From G032773895 sp965248935 (GTDB lineage Bacteria; Pseudomonadota; Gammaproteobacteria; Pseudomonadales; Cellvibrionaceae), in assembly GCA_965248935.1 (NCBI GenBank), contig OZ252214.1:744001-808000 (forward strand): a stretch of DNA of 64,000 bases, given 5' to 3'. This document shows positions 19,284-28,144 of the stretch, one piece after another. Position numbers and translations under genes: made by a program. Numbering within the stretch: the stretch's first letter is position 1; each line of letters begins with the position of its first letter. The notes under the pieces are model-generated. The model worked only from the letters and a program-made list of their open reading frames with translations, searched no databases and was not told where the DNA came from.

Positions 19284-20267
19284 CTACCGAATCTGAAACG
19301 ATTTGGCCTCTACAGAAAATTGCTGAGTGATGCCGCGTCCGATTGATATACCAAACTTATCAACTAAAGCATGAAACGGCGAATCTTGAATATTGTATGT
19401 GACTAATTCTTCTTCTTTCACTAACTCCCTCGCCACATAAGAGGCACTGCCTAAACCATCAATCAGCCCAACTTCTAAAGCCTGCTCACCATTCCAGATC
19501 AAGCCGCTGGTAATCTCATCGGTCATGGTTAACCGATCCCCACGACCCTTTTTAACTGCATCAACAAATTGCTTGTGAGTATTATTTAAAACGGTTTGCC
19601 AAAACTCAGTTTCATCTTCTTTTTTAGGTGAAAACGGATCTAAAAATGCCTTGTGATCCCCGGCAGTATAATGTCGTCTTTCAACCCCAACTTTTTCAAG
19701 TAAATCGACAAAACCAAAACCCGAAGCCGTAACACCAATTGAGCCGACTAAACTGGAGCGGTTTGCATAAATTTCATTTGCGGCAGAGGCAATATAATAT
19801 CCTCCCGAGGCACACAGATCGGCTACAACGGCATATACTTTTTTCTCTGGGTATTCCGCGCGCAATCTTATAATTTCATCGTAAATATAAGCCGATTGTA
19901 CTGGGCTACCTCCAGGACTATTTATACCAATAATAATAGCTTTAGAATGTTTATTTTCAAAAGCATTGCGCAATGCAAGGTTTATTCGCCAACCTGCTGT
20001 TGGCTTATCATGCATAATAGGACCGTCAATAATAACGACTGCCGTGTGATCTTCAGTTGATCCACTGCCAATTATTTTTTGAGCCCCTGGGTAAAATAAA
20101 ATAAGCACTAAAAACAAATAACCAAACGTTAGCCCTTTAAATACTAGGCCCCAACGCCGAGCTTTTTTCTGTTCATTAAATGAATCAGACACTATGGACT
20201 CAATCAGTTTAAAGTCCCGATTTTCATCATTTGGATCTATCTGGCTTTTATTTTTTTGCGAAAACAT
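19284..20267 (-). CDS. sppA: S49 family signal peptide peptidase, short SppA form
   Basis: Membrane-bound serine protease that degrades cleaved signal peptides. The 327-residue protein has one N-terminal transmembrane helix (about 44-60) and a single S49 domain. The catalytic dyad is Ser154 in CASGGYY and Lys206 in GDHKAFLDPFSP, 52 residues apart as in Bacillus SppA. SPGGSPVQSA at 117-126 and GSIGVTASG at 175-183 form the oxyanion region. It is the last gene of rluC-HAD-sppA, 21 bases after the phosphatase gene; the same order is found next to rne in Pseudomonas. Confidence 0.94.
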   Translation of the reverse strand: MFSQKNKSQIDPNDENRDFKLIESIVSDSFNEQKKARRWGLVFKGLTFGYLFLVLILFYPGAQKIIGSGSTEDHTAVVIIDGPIMHDKPTAGWRINLALRNAFENKHSKAIIIGINSPGGSPVQSAYIYDEIIRLRAEYPEKKVYAVVADLCASGGYYIASAANEIYANRSSLVGSIGVTASGFGFVDLLEKVGVERRHYTAGDHKAFLDPFSPKKEDETEFWQTVLNNTHKQFVDAVKKGRGDRLTMTDEITSGLIWNGEQALEVGLIDGLGSASYVARELVKEEELVTYNIQDSPFHALVDKFGISIGRGITQQFSVEAKSFQIR

Positions 20268-20288
20268 TGTTACCCTTATTTGCTAACC

Positions 20289-20933
20289 CTAGTTATCTAA
20301 CGACCAAGAAAGTATTTCAGAGAATCGATCAATACACAAATTCGGCTGGTAATTTCGAAGCCTATCAATATGGTGCGCGCCATAACTGACCGCGATACGA
20401 GGCATCTCAATATTTCTTGCCATGGCCATATCAAATTCAGTATCTCCCACCATAGTGGCGTCTTTGGCCTCCATACAAAACTCATCAAGCAATTCATTTA
20501 ACATTTTTGGGTCGGGCTTAGAGGCAGTCTCATCAGCACAGCGAGAAGCATCAAAAAAAGTATCCAGCTTTAAGTTGCTTAATACTCTATCGAACCCCTT
20601 TCTGCTTTTCCCCGTCGCCACGGTCAAATAGTGTCCTTGCTCTTTCAAGTTTTCCAGTGTATCCATTACTCCCTCAAAAAACGGTGAAGGGAGGACTTTA
20701 TCGGCTTCAAAAAAATGCCTTGAATAGCCAACGCGAAGCGCTTCCCTAGCTGCATCATTTTCATTAGGATAAAGAACTCTAATAGCTTCGGGCAAACCTA
20801 ACCCAATAATATTTTGAATCGTCTTTGACTCTAGCATCTCGATGCCAATATCAAACGCCGCATTCTGCATACATTTAACTATCTTAGCGGTTGAATTGCT
20901 AATAGTGCCATCCCAATCAAAAATAAAAAGCAC
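20289..20933 (-). CDS. HAD-superfamily (subfamily IA) phosphatase
   Basis: A 214-residue Gph-like hydrolase. Motif I is FDWDGTISNS with nucleophile Asp6 and acid/base Asp8, motif II the ATGKSRKGFDR loop, motif III the Lys of SKPDPKML, and motif IV MVGDTEFDMAMA. A helical cap separates motifs I and II. It lies nine bases after rluC and 21 before sppA in an operon. The substrate cannot be told from sequence; phosphoglycolate or a related small phosphate ester is the usual guess for this subfamily. Confidence 0.92.
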   Translation of the reverse strand: MLFIFDWDGTISNSTAKIVKCMQNAAFDIGIEMLESKTIQNIIGLGLPEAIRVLYPNENDAAREALRVGYSRHFFEADKVLPSPFFEGVMDTLENLKEQGHYLTVATGKSRKGFDRVLSNLKLDTFFDASRCADETASKPDPKMLNELLDEFCMEAKDATMVGDTEFDMAMARNIEMPRIAVSYGAHHIDRLRNYQPNLCIDRFSEILSWSLDN

Positions 20934-20942
20934 TGCTCCCCC

Positions 20943-21884
20943 CTAAGAATCTAACCTGGATAATTTTGCTAGGCCCGCTTCCAAGTCTTCTGGCAAAGGC
21001 GCAGAAACACTCAGAATACGACTATCCTGCATTGGAATTTTTAACGAGAATGCGTGCAAAAATAGCCTGTTAATACCTATCCCCCTCATCGCTTTATCAA
21101 GCTCTCGATCACCGTACTTCTCGTCCCCAACAAGAGGATGCCCTGCGTGCAAAGCATGTACACGAATTTGATGGGTGCGGCCCGTAATAGGCTTAGCACG
21201 CACCAAAGTGGCATTATCAAAATACCGCTCTATTGCAAACTCAGTTTTCGAAGGTTTACCGTCAAAAGCCACTTTCACAATACGCTCACCACTGTGTAAT
21301 TCATTTTTTCTCAAAGGAGCGTCCACTTGAGTTTTACGCCTGGACCAACGCCCTTTCACTAAGGCATAGTAAGTTTTGTCTATACCGCCCCCTTGCCTTA
21401 GTAGATCCTGTAGATAACACAGCATCGAACGTTTTTTTGCCACCATGACACAGCCTGAGGTGTCCCGGTCTAAACGATGCACCAATTCAAGAAAGTGACC
21501 ATATTCCGGCATTTGTCGCAACGCCTCAATTAACCCCAACTGCACCCCACTTCCACCATGTACCGCAAGCCCACTGGGTTTATTGACAATTAATAGTTCA
21601 GCAGATTCGTACAATATGGACTCAGCAAGCAATTTTTTAAGGCTTTCTCCCGCCAATACAGGCTTTTTCTCACTCACCCTCACAGGGGGAATACGCACCA
21701 AGTCACCCGTAATTAACTTTCTATCGGGTTTTGCTCGCCCCTTATTTACTCTCACTTCTCCTTTTCGAATAACACGGTATACCAAAGACCTTGGAACCCC
21801 CTTAAGCCGAGCAATCAGGTAGTTATCTAACCTTTGCCCGTCTTGGTTTTCAGTAACGGTGAGAAATTTTACTTCTGAGGACAT
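20943..21884 (-). CDS. rluC: 23S rRNA pseudouridine synthase RluC
   Basis: Converts U955, U2504 and U2580 (E. coli numbering) of 23S rRNA to pseudouridine. An N-terminal S4 domain (LDNYLIARLKGVPRSLVYR, IRKGEVRVNKGRAKPD) is followed by the synthase domain with the catalytic-Asp block HRLDRDTSGCVMVAK and the RTHQIRVHALHAGHPLVGD segment. The frame is open to an ATG at 21962, but the ATG at 21884 begins MSSEVKFLTVTENQDGQRLD, matching the family start, so I use it (313 residues). It diverges from rne, the usual arrangement in gammaproteobacteria. Confidence 0.95.
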   Translation of the reverse strand: MSSEVKFLTVTENQDGQRLDNYLIARLKGVPRSLVYRVIRKGEVRVNKGRAKPDRKLITGDLVRIPPVRVSEKKPVLAGESLKKLLAESILYESAELLIVNKPSGLAVHGGSGVQLGLIEALRQMPEYGHFLELVHRLDRDTSGCVMVAKKRSMLCYLQDLLRQGGGIDKTYYALVKGRWSRRKTQVDAPLRKNELHSGERIVKVAFDGKPSKTEFAIERYFDNATLVRAKPITGRTHQIRVHALHAGHPLVGDEKYGDRELDKAMRGIGINRLFLHAFSLKIPMQDSRILSVSAPLPEDLEAGLAKLSRLDS

Positions 21885-22155
21885 AGGCACATTTTTTGAA
21901 GCTTTTTGAAAAATTAACGGGGACGAATGATACCAACTCAATTTCAAGACATATAGAGCCATATCCGACTGTTTTATAAGTCTAAAGTACCAATTATCAA
22001 AAAACCCCGGATCAAATAGATATTCATGAATAGAGGTCCCCGAATTGAAAGGCTTCTAGCGGGGTGCTATATTGCACTCTAGCAAGTTTGATTCAGTAAA
22101 AAGCACTAAATAGTGTAAACTTCAGTCAAACTAGCCCACAAATAGAGGCGACAGC

Positions 22156-22239
22156 ATGACGAGTAGACGCCCTAGCCCTAATTTAGTGGATATTTTTACG
22201 GTGCCTAAGCCATCAAGTATTGGAATAGGCGTTTTATAG
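22156..22239 (+). CDS. Candidate 27-residue leader ORF upstream of rne
   Basis: ATG at 22156 preceded by AGAGGCGACAGC, that is GAGG about eight bases ahead. It encodes MTSRRPSPNLVDIF followed by TVPKPSSIGIGVL and stops at TAG. No family is recognised. It may be a true leader peptide in the rne transcript, or chance: short frames with a fair ribosome site occur at random in a kilobase of sequence. Listed for its position and ribosome binding site only. Confidence 0.2.
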   Translation: MTSRRPSPNLVDIFTVPKPSSIGIGVL

Positions 22240-22312
22240 CAACTAAAGCTCGCAAATTGCGGTGCAAGAAGTGAAATCAAGGTTGGCTGGTAGCTAACTT
22301 GAAGAGATTAGA

Positions 22313-22365
22313 ACTGACACAGAAACCAAAGAGTGTCAGTAAGGAAGCGAGAAAGCCTCACTTCC
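22313..22365 (+). ncRNA. Tandem hairpins in the rne leader
   Basis: Two adjacent stem-loops separated by two bases: an 8-bp perfect stem with a 12-base loop (22313-22340) and a GGAAG/CTTCC stem extended inward by GAG/CTC (22343-22365). They lie about 550 bases before the rne start codon. Comparable leader hairpins bind RNase E in E. coli; that this one does is inference. Confidence 0.4.
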
Positions 22366-22912
22366 AACAGTAACCTAGCTGTCCTAGAGCCTACCTATAT
22401 GAAAATGGCTCACCAACTAGTAGTGGTTACAACGACATGAGTAACAGGTATTAACCGTAGCCTATTATAGGGACGGTCATTTATAAAGCAGCAAACTGTA
22501 TAACGATAAATGTAAAATCGAGTCGGTCTAAGTTATAACACCTTCCGAGGGATAGGCAAAAGAGCCAATATTTACCGGAAGACCAGCCCCACTCAGAAGC
22601 TAACTTATACAGACCCAGTGCTCACCTGGCTCATAGGCCCTACCTACAATTTGGGTCATATCTCTTCATCTTGCTATCTGACCGGCTCAAATACGGATTA
22701 AATGACCGTTGGTGCATCAGATTATGATCCACCACCAGCCATTGAAATGAATCAAAGCCTTTCGTTGCCATCAAATGATGGAATAACAATTAAAAAAGGT
22801 ACGGCAGCTTGTTATGCCTACTTTGTATAGGCTAACATTTCAAATCCAATTTGTGCTCCTACCCTGTTCTCATTCTGCCCCATATGCGCAGTTTCACTAC
22901 TGAGAACAACAC

Positions 22913-25738
22913 ATGAAAAGAATGCTCATCAACGCAACGCAACCGGAAGAGGTGCGAGTAGCACTTGTCGATGGTCAATGGCTTTACGATTTAGATATTG
23001 AAAACCGACTAAGAGAACAAAAAAAAGCCAATATCTACAAAGGTAAAATTACCCGAATCGAACCCAGTTTAGAGGCCGCTTTTATCGATTACGGCTCAGA
23101 GCGTCACGGTTTCCTCCCTTTAAAAGAAATTTCCCGCGAATATTTCACCAAACAACCAAAAGATATCGAAGGCCGCATCCGTATTAAGGATGTGATTAAA
23201 GAGGGTCAAGAAGTTATTGTCCAAGTGGACAAAGAAGAACGTGGAAACAAGGGCGCAGCTCTGACGACCTTTATTAGCCTAGCGGGACGTTATCTTGTCT
23301 TAATGCCAAATAACCCTCGTGCAGGCGGTATTTCTCGCCGTATTGACGGAGACGACCGAGCAGAATTAAAAGATGCGCTAAGCCATATAGACATCCCCCA
23401 AGGCATGGGTATTATCGTTCGAACGGCTGGCGTAGGCAGAAGCTCTGAAGAACTTCAGTGGGACTTAAACTACCTCAAACAGCTCTGGAGTAAAATCAAA
23501 GAACAATCAGAAGAGGAAGCCGCGCCACATTTTCTCTTCCAGGAAAGCGACGTTATCATCCGCGCAATTCGAGATTATCTACGCCCAGACATTGGTGAAG
23601 TGATTATTGATAATATTGGCTCCTACAACCGCGCGTCTAACTTCATTCAACAAGTCATGCCAAACTACCGTAGCAAAGTAAAGCTATATGAAGAAGACGT
23701 CCCACTATTTAACCGTTTTCAAATTGAAGGCCAAATTGAAACCGCCTTTGAGCGTGAAGTAAAGCTTCCCTCAGGTGGGTCTATCGTTATAGACGTTACC
23801 GAAGCGTTGATCAGCATTGATATCAACTCATCTCGTGCGACAAAAGGCGGGGATATAGAAGAAACAGCGCTACAAACCAACCTAGAAGCCGCAGAAGAAA
23901 TTGCCCGACAATTAAGGCTACGGGATATTGGTGGTTTGGTTGTTATTGATTTTATCGATATGCAGCCAGTACGCAATCAGCGCGCAGTAGAAAACCGAAC
24001 GCGCGATGCATTGACAATGGATAGAGCCCGTGTCCAAGTGGGGCGAATCTCTCGCTTTGGACTATTAGAAATGTCCCGTCAACGACTGCGGCCTTCCCTT
24101 GGCGAAACTACATCGAAAGTATGTCCTCGCTGTAGCGGACAAGGTTCTATCCGAAGCACAAAATCTCTCGCTCTTTCTATACTTCGCCTTGTTCAGGAAG
24201 AAGCAAATAAAGAAAGCAGTGCAGAAATTCGCGTAATCGTACCTGTTCCCGTTGCCACTTACTTGTTAAACGAAAAACGTAAAGAAATTTCCAATATTGA
24301 AAATAGTCATAAAACTCGGATTGTTATCTTACCAAACGATGAATTAGTCACCCCGCACTTCGAAGTCCAGCGCTTGCGAAATGATGATGTAGAAAGCATT
24401 GAGACAAGTTACAAAATCGACATTCACAACGAAGACCAAGATGCCGTTATAGAAAATCTTAGCGCCCCATCAAACTTACCTAAAGCCTCAGTACAGCAAG
24501 TAGCACCTACGCAGCCTGCTCCTGTTAATACAAGTTCAAAAGGCCCAAGTTTTATTGCAACATTAATTACAAGCTTTTTAGCCCTATTTAAAACCACGGA
24601 AAACAAAGACGATATACAGAAAAAAAATCGACGAGGACACCAGCGTCGAAGAGAAAATTCTCGCAACAACAACAGCAGACGCAACAACAACAACAACAAC
24701 AACAGCAGACGAAAAAAAGACAATGAAATTTCTGATAATTTAGGAAATCAAAAACAAAATAGCCGATCAAACCAGCGTGATGACAATCGATCAAACCAGC
24801 GTGACGACAATCGATCAAACCAGCGTGACGACAATCGATCAAACCAGCGTGACGACAATCGATCAAACCAGCGTGACGACAATCGATCAAACCAGCGTGA
24901 CGACAATCGATCAAATCCAAAAGGTGAGAATCGAGGACGTAACCGCAGAAATAGCAATAACGAAAACCGCCAGAACCAAACTCGCGGAAAACAAAATGAT
25001 CAACAACAAGATGAAAACAATCAAAAAGGAAAAGACAGACTCAATAAACGCCCAGTAGGACACAGAGGTCGCCCTCAAGAACGTCAACGCAGTCCCCTAC
25101 CAACAGAAGTTGATCAGGATTTAACTCAACAAGTAGGTAATGTGATTGACTCCGCCGAAAAACAACAGGCGGAATCACAAGCTCCTCACAAAACACAGCA
25201 TGTGCAGAAAAGCGTAAAACCTGAGGTTAAGAAAAATACCATTCCAGAAACTGAAGTGGCGCAAAGTCAAATAAGCGAAAGTACGTCTTCAAGTGAAGGA
25301 AATAAACAACCGGCTCCGCAGAAAACAATCACACCTGTCACGCAATCGGCTACCCAGGCAAAACCCGTTGCAAACACAAACAAGGAAACATCTAAGCAGG
25401 CAGCTCCTAAGAATATTTCTAAAAAACCTGCCCAGGTACCTGAAAGCAAAGCAGAAACGAAAACAATCACTGAGCCAAAGACCGAAAACACGGCTAGCCC
25501 CCTTGCCCAGGAAAAACCACGAGTGTATACGCGCCCAACTAACGACCCAAGAGCGACGCCGAAACCCGTAATGAATACACTAGTAACCAGTGTTGAACTT
25601 AAAACCGAATTTGGTCAGCCATTGGATACCAGTCAACCTGCGGAAGTAAAACAAACTCCAAGGGCTCTAAACCGACCCGCAAACGATCCGAGAAACAAGG
25701 CCGCAAGTGAAGTACCTGCTAAAGCTAATAACGAGTAA
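22913..25738 (+). CDS. rne: Ribonuclease E
   Basis: Essential endoribonuclease and degradosome scaffold, 941 residues. The catalytic half aligns position for position with E. coli: the S1 domain at about 35-120, metal-binding Asp303 (SIDINSS) and Asp346 (VIDFIDM), and the Zn-link CPRC at Cys404-Cys407. Beyond residue about 520 the protein is a low-complexity, disordered, arginine/asparagine-rich scaffold with the six-unit SNQRDDNR repeat and an Ala/Pro/Lys-rich end. A short hydrophobic helix near residues 540-565 (SFIATLITSFLALF) resembles the membrane-targeting amphipathic segment. It is monocistronic with a long structured leader. Confidence 0.98.
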   Translation: MKRMLINATQPEEVRVALVDGQWLYDLDIENRLREQKKANIYKGKITRIEPSLEAAFIDYGSERHGFLPLKEISREYFTKQPKDIEGRIRIKDVIKEGQEVIVQVDKEERGNKGAALTTFISLAGRYLVLMPNNPRAGGISRRIDGDDRAELKDALSHIDIPQGMGIIVRTAGVGRSSEELQWDLNYLKQLWSKIKEQSEEEAAPHFLFQESDVIIRAIRDYLRPDIGEVIIDNIGSYNRASNFIQQVMPNYRSKVKLYEEDVPLFNRFQIEGQIETAFEREVKLPSGGSIVIDVTEALISIDINSSRATKGGDIEETALQTNLEAAEEIARQLRLRDIGGLVVIDFIDMQPVRNQRAVENRTRDALTMDRARVQVGRISRFGLLEMSRQRLRPSLGETTSKVCPRCSGQGSIRSTKSLALSILRLVQEEANKESSAEIRVIVPVPVATYLLNEKRKEISNIENSHKTRIVILPNDELVTPHFEVQRLRNDDVESIETSYKIDIHNEDQDAVIENLSAPSNLPKASVQQVAPTQPAPVNTSSKGPSFIATLITSFLALFKTTENKDDIQKKNRRGHQRRRENSRNNNSRRNNNNNNNSRRKKDNEISDNLGNQKQNSRSNQRDDNRSNQRDDNRSNQRDDNRSNQRDDNRSNQRDDNRSNQRDDNRSNPKGENRGRNRRNSNNENRQNQTRGKQNDQQQDENNQKGKDRLNKRPVGHRGRPQERQRSPLPTEVDQDLTQQVGNVIDSAEKQQAESQAPHKTQHVQKSVKPEVKKNTIPETEVAQSQISESTSSSEGNKQPAPQKTITPVTQSATQAKPVANTNKETSKQAAPKNISKKPAQVPESKAETKTITEPKTENTASPLAQEKPRVYTRPTNDPRATPKPVMNTLVTSVELKTEFGQPLDTSQPAEVKQTPRALNRPANDPRNKAASEVPAKANNE
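24764..24914 (+). repeat. 24-bp coding tandem repeat in rne (six copies)
   Basis: Six consecutive units starting CGATCAAACCAGCGTGA and ending CGACAAT, at 24764, 24788, 24812, 24836, 24860 and 24884, with a truncated seventh at 24908. Only the first copy differs by one base (GATGAC instead of GACGAC). Each encodes SNQRDDNR. The near-identity at DNA level points to recent slippage expansion, so copy number probably varies between strains. Confidence 0.97.
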
Positions 25739-25765
25739 AAAAATTGAAAAAACATGGGCTTGTGG

Positions 25766-25794
25766 CTTGTTCCTAGCCCAATCCTATGTATAAT
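25766..25794 (+). promoter_or_regulatory. Sigma-70 promoter for tRNA-Ser
   Basis: A perfect TATAAT at 25789-25794 with CTTGTT at 25766-25771, spaced by 17 bases. Predicted initiation is about 25801, a few bases ahead of the tRNA 5' end. The sequence TCCGTCCCTCC after it is GC-rich, as at stringently controlled promoters, though that is inference. Confidence 0.75.
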
Positions 25795-25805
25795 TCCGTC
25801 CCTCC

Positions 25806-25893
25806 GGTGGGGTGGCTGAGTGGCCGAAAGCGGCGGTCTTGAAAACCGTTGAGTGTAATAGCTCCCAGAGTTCGAATCTCTGCCCCACCGCCA
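25806..25893 (+). tRNA. serT: tRNA-Ser (anticodon UGA)
   Basis: An 88-nt cloverleaf with encoded CCA. The acceptor GGTGGGG pairs with CCCCACC, followed by discriminator G and CCA. The anticodon arm reads CGGTCTTGAAAACCG with anticodon TGA, a class II variable arm follows (TTGAGTGTAATAGCTCC region), and the T arm is CAGAGTTCGAATCTCTG. The strong promoter upstream and terminator downstream make it a single-gene unit. Confidence 0.98.
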
Positions 25894-25901
25894 TATTCGA
25901 A

Positions 25902-25930
25902 AACCTTCCCTTAAAACGGAAGGTTTTTTT
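25902..25930 (+). terminator. Rho-independent terminator of tRNA-Ser
   Basis: AACCTTCC (25902-25909) pairs with GGAAGGTT (25918-25925) around the loop CTTAAAAC, and the stem runs into seven T. It lies nine bases after the tRNA CCA. Confidence 0.95.
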
Positions 25931-26069
25931 ATGTATTATAGGAGCCGGTTTCTAGACCTAGACAACCTCTCAGGCTAACGTTAATAATGAGCCGCTAACC
26001 CTCTCTATAATGAGGGTGAATGGGTAAAATATTTGAATTGCGCACAAAAAATTATTGTGTAGGTAAATA

Positions 26070-26987
26070 ATGCCGATATTACCTTGCCCCGTTTTTAATA
26101 AATTAAGAAAAAGTACTTTTATCTTTCTGGTACTACTCTCTTTGGCAGCAAGCCAAATTGTAAAAGCAGAACCAGATATAATCCCAATTGTTGTATCAAA
26201 AGATACAGCTCAAGATTATGTAAGCTTTCTTGAGGACGTGAACCTCGAACCCGAAGAAATTACATTTTTCGGCGGTAAACACTCCCGCAGAGATGTTGCT
26301 GAGCTTATTCTCTTTATACAAGCCCTTAAGCTCGGAGGCTACGCAGGTCAAATTACCATACACCCTCAAAATAACATAAGAAGGTACTTGCGACGATTCA
26401 GCCAAGGAGAATTCGCCGCTTGGGCTACACCCCTTTCGCTCGATTTTATCAAAGATCACTCAAATATTGTCAACACAGCGCCCGTCACATACGAAGGAGA
26501 GTTTGAAGCAGGTTTATACGTGCTTCCAGAAAACAATAAAGCCCTCTCTATCCGCTCCTTAGCGGATTTAAAAAGGTTTTGCGTGGTCTCTAGCGACTTA
26601 TGGGTATCCGATTGGAAAACATTAACAGCCCTAGGGTTACCCTGCCTACACTCAGTAAATCACTGGTCACTCATGCTCCAAATGGTCAAGAAAGGGCGCT
26701 CTGATATTATCCTCGCCCCCTTCCAAAATACCCCTGACATGAAACTAATCACAAACGACGCTAAGCTTATCCCAATACCGAGCATCAAACTTGCCCTATT
26801 AGGGGATCGAAGATGGTTAGTTAGCTCTCTGCACCCTATGGGTAAAATCACTCATACTCACTTAGAAAAGGGCTTAAAAACCCTACGTAAGAAAGGTGTA
26901 ATAACCAAAGCTTACACAGAGTCAGGGGCCTGGAGCCCAAATACCACTCGCTGGAAGCGTCTCAATCTCCTCTCTTTGGCGCAATAA
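26070..26987 (+). CDS. Periplasmic substrate-binding-type protein
   Basis: A 305-residue exported protein with a signal peptide (hydrophobic core TFIFLVLLSLAASQI, likely cleaved after VKA at about residue 33). The mature part has the look of a type II periplasmic binding fold, of the PhnD-like/transporter-substrate-binding kind: a short first strand IIPIVVSK, a crossover around SLADLKRFCVVSSDLW, and GRSDIILAPFQNTPDM in the second lobe. No permease or ATPase gene is adjacent, so it may be a sensor or orphan binding protein rather than a transporter component. Ligand unknown. Confidence 0.6.
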   Translation: MPILPCPVFNKLRKSTFIFLVLLSLAASQIVKAEPDIIPIVVSKDTAQDYVSFLEDVNLEPEEITFFGGKHSRRDVAELILFIQALKLGGYAGQITIHPQNNIRRYLRRFSQGEFAAWATPLSLDFIKDHSNIVNTAPVTYEGEFEAGLYVLPENNKALSIRSLADLKRFCVVSSDLWVSDWKTLTALGLPCLHSVNHWSLMLQMVKKGRSDIILAPFQNTPDMKLITNDAKLIPIPSIKLALLGDRRWLVSSLHPMGKITHTHLEKGLKTLRKKGVITKAYTESGAWSPNTTRWKRLNLLSLAQ

Positions 26988-27089
26988 ACATCCAAATTTT
27001 TTTCACAGTTTACCTCTTGCCATAACCTGCAAAGTGTTGCTACATTAGCAACTAAACTCCCATTATATAATGATAATAACGAGATCAAT

Positions 27090-27728
27090 ATGCACAAAAT
27101 ACTCTTATGCGTAGCAGCAATTTTAACCCTTTCTGCGTGCTCCGATAACGACCCATTTATGGAATCTCCCGAGACTGCTAAGGCAAAAACTCAACAGTGT
27201 TTAGATGACCTTCATGCAGCCATAGCGTCTAGAAACGAAGAAAAAGTAAATACCCTAACTAACGACCCGGAATGTGCCCAAGCTAGCCGGGCACATGCCA
27301 AACATGTTAATCGCTCCCTTATTGATCCCGTGATTGTTCCTGAGTCAGACCCTCGTAAGCTTGCAGAAAATACACAGCCAGCAACTAAAGTAGATTCTCA
27401 CCACGGAACTAAAATAGATGCCGAAGCAATTGCCACAGCTAAAGCTGCGCAGGAAGCAAAATGGGCTGAAGAATTAAAACAGATGGAGTTTAGAGACTAT
27501 TATCAGCTCTCTAAAAAATGTCTAACCTCCATGATTGAACGAAAAACTGCAAAATGTGCTGTTGTGAGAAGCTTAATGAATGAACGCTACCAAGCAGAAG
27601 TTGACGCAATTTCAGCGCAGTATCAAGGTAACGCATTAGAGGCATACAGCAAAAAAATATGCACAGGTGAAAACCGAGACGATGCAAAATGTGAAATTGC
27701 ACTTCGAGCCTCAGAAAAAATCAAATAA
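27090..27728 (+). CDS. Putative lipoprotein of unknown function
   Basis: A 212-residue protein with a lipoprotein signal, lipobox LSAC at Cys17 followed by SDND; Asp two residues after Cys would favour inner-membrane retention by the +2 rule. The rest is helical and charged, with paired cysteines (CLDDLHAAIASR, PECAQ, KKCLTSM, AKCAVV, KKICTGE, AKCEIA) spaced as if forming disulphides. No family is recognised. It follows the binding-type gene by about 100 bases on the same strand. Confidence 0.7.
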   Translation: MHKILLCVAAILTLSACSDNDPFMESPETAKAKTQQCLDDLHAAIASRNEEKVNTLTNDPECAQASRAHAKHVNRSLIDPVIVPESDPRKLAENTQPATKVDSHHGTKIDAEAIATAKAAQEAKWAEELKQMEFRDYYQLSKKCLTSMIERKTAKCAVVRSLMNERYQAEVDAISAQYQGNALEAYSKKICTGENRDDAKCEIALRASEKIK

Positions 27729-27795
27729 TGTGTATTCAAGTGTGCGAGAGGCGCTTTCAATGACTCTCGCTCCCTCCCCAGCGTTCTCTTTTACT

Positions 27796-28144
27796 AGGGC
27801 CTGTTAACACTAATTCAATTATCACTGCCTGAGGCTATTTTTTATCCAGCTCGGCTTTGGCCTCCTGCGTCGCTCTACCAACTACATCCTTGTAGTCAAA
27901 GACAGAGGGGGTGAGGTTTAGCTGGCCTAAATGAGCGACCGACAACGTAACTGGGTGAAAAATAGCTCAGGCCCGAAGGGTTGTGGCTGAAAAAGCGCCA
28001 CTTGTCGTCGCCTATATGGATATAGGTGAGGAGCGGAAGCTTTGCTCATCGTTCATCTTAGAACAACTAAACTTCTCTCTTCGCGCCTAAATTGGCGCTT
28101 TTTCAGTCACAACAGTGACAATTGAATTAGTGTTAACAGGCCCT
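27796..28144. mobile_element. 349-bp MITE-like element with 30-bp terminal inverted repeats
   Basis: Left end AGGGCCTGTTAACACTAATT (27796 on) and right end ending AATTAGTGTTAACAGGCCCT (to 28144) are inverted repeats matching at 29 of 30 positions. Just inside the left end GCCTGAGGCTATTTTTTA pairs with TGAAAAATAGCTCAGGC at about 27956-27972, and TGGCTGAAAAAGCGCCA at about 27983 pairs with TGGCGCTTTTTCAGTCA near 28100, so the element folds into two nested arms. It encodes no protein. TA abuts both ends, as for elements moved by IS630/Tc1-type transposases, though a target duplication of that size is weak evidence. Confidence 0.85.

Larger units (their letters stand above)
21885..22912 (+). promoter_or_regulatory. 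Long intergenic leader region upstream of rne
   Basis: About 1 kb separates rluC from rne. RNase E mRNAs in other gammaproteobacteria have long, folded 5' leaders through which the enzyme regulates its own message. This region contains several hairpins: ACTGACAC (22313-22320) with GTGTCAGT (22333-22340), GGAAG..GAG (from 22343) with CTC..CTTCC (to 22365), and TGGTG-c-ATCA (22710-22719) with TGAT-c-CACCA (to 22734). It holds no protein gene of normal size, only the short candidate frame listed separately. The transcription start and the autoregulatory function are inferred. Confidence 0.55.

Noticed and set aside
22140..22912. RnpB, tmRNA, 6S or SRP RNA in the rne leader
   Set aside because: None of the conserved core sequences of those RNAs is present.
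24588..24957. Minus-strand ORFs with Cys/Leu or Asp/Arg repeats across the rne repeat
   Set aside because: They are antisense readings of the Asn/Arg-rich repeat in rne, produced by the repeat period being a multiple of three.
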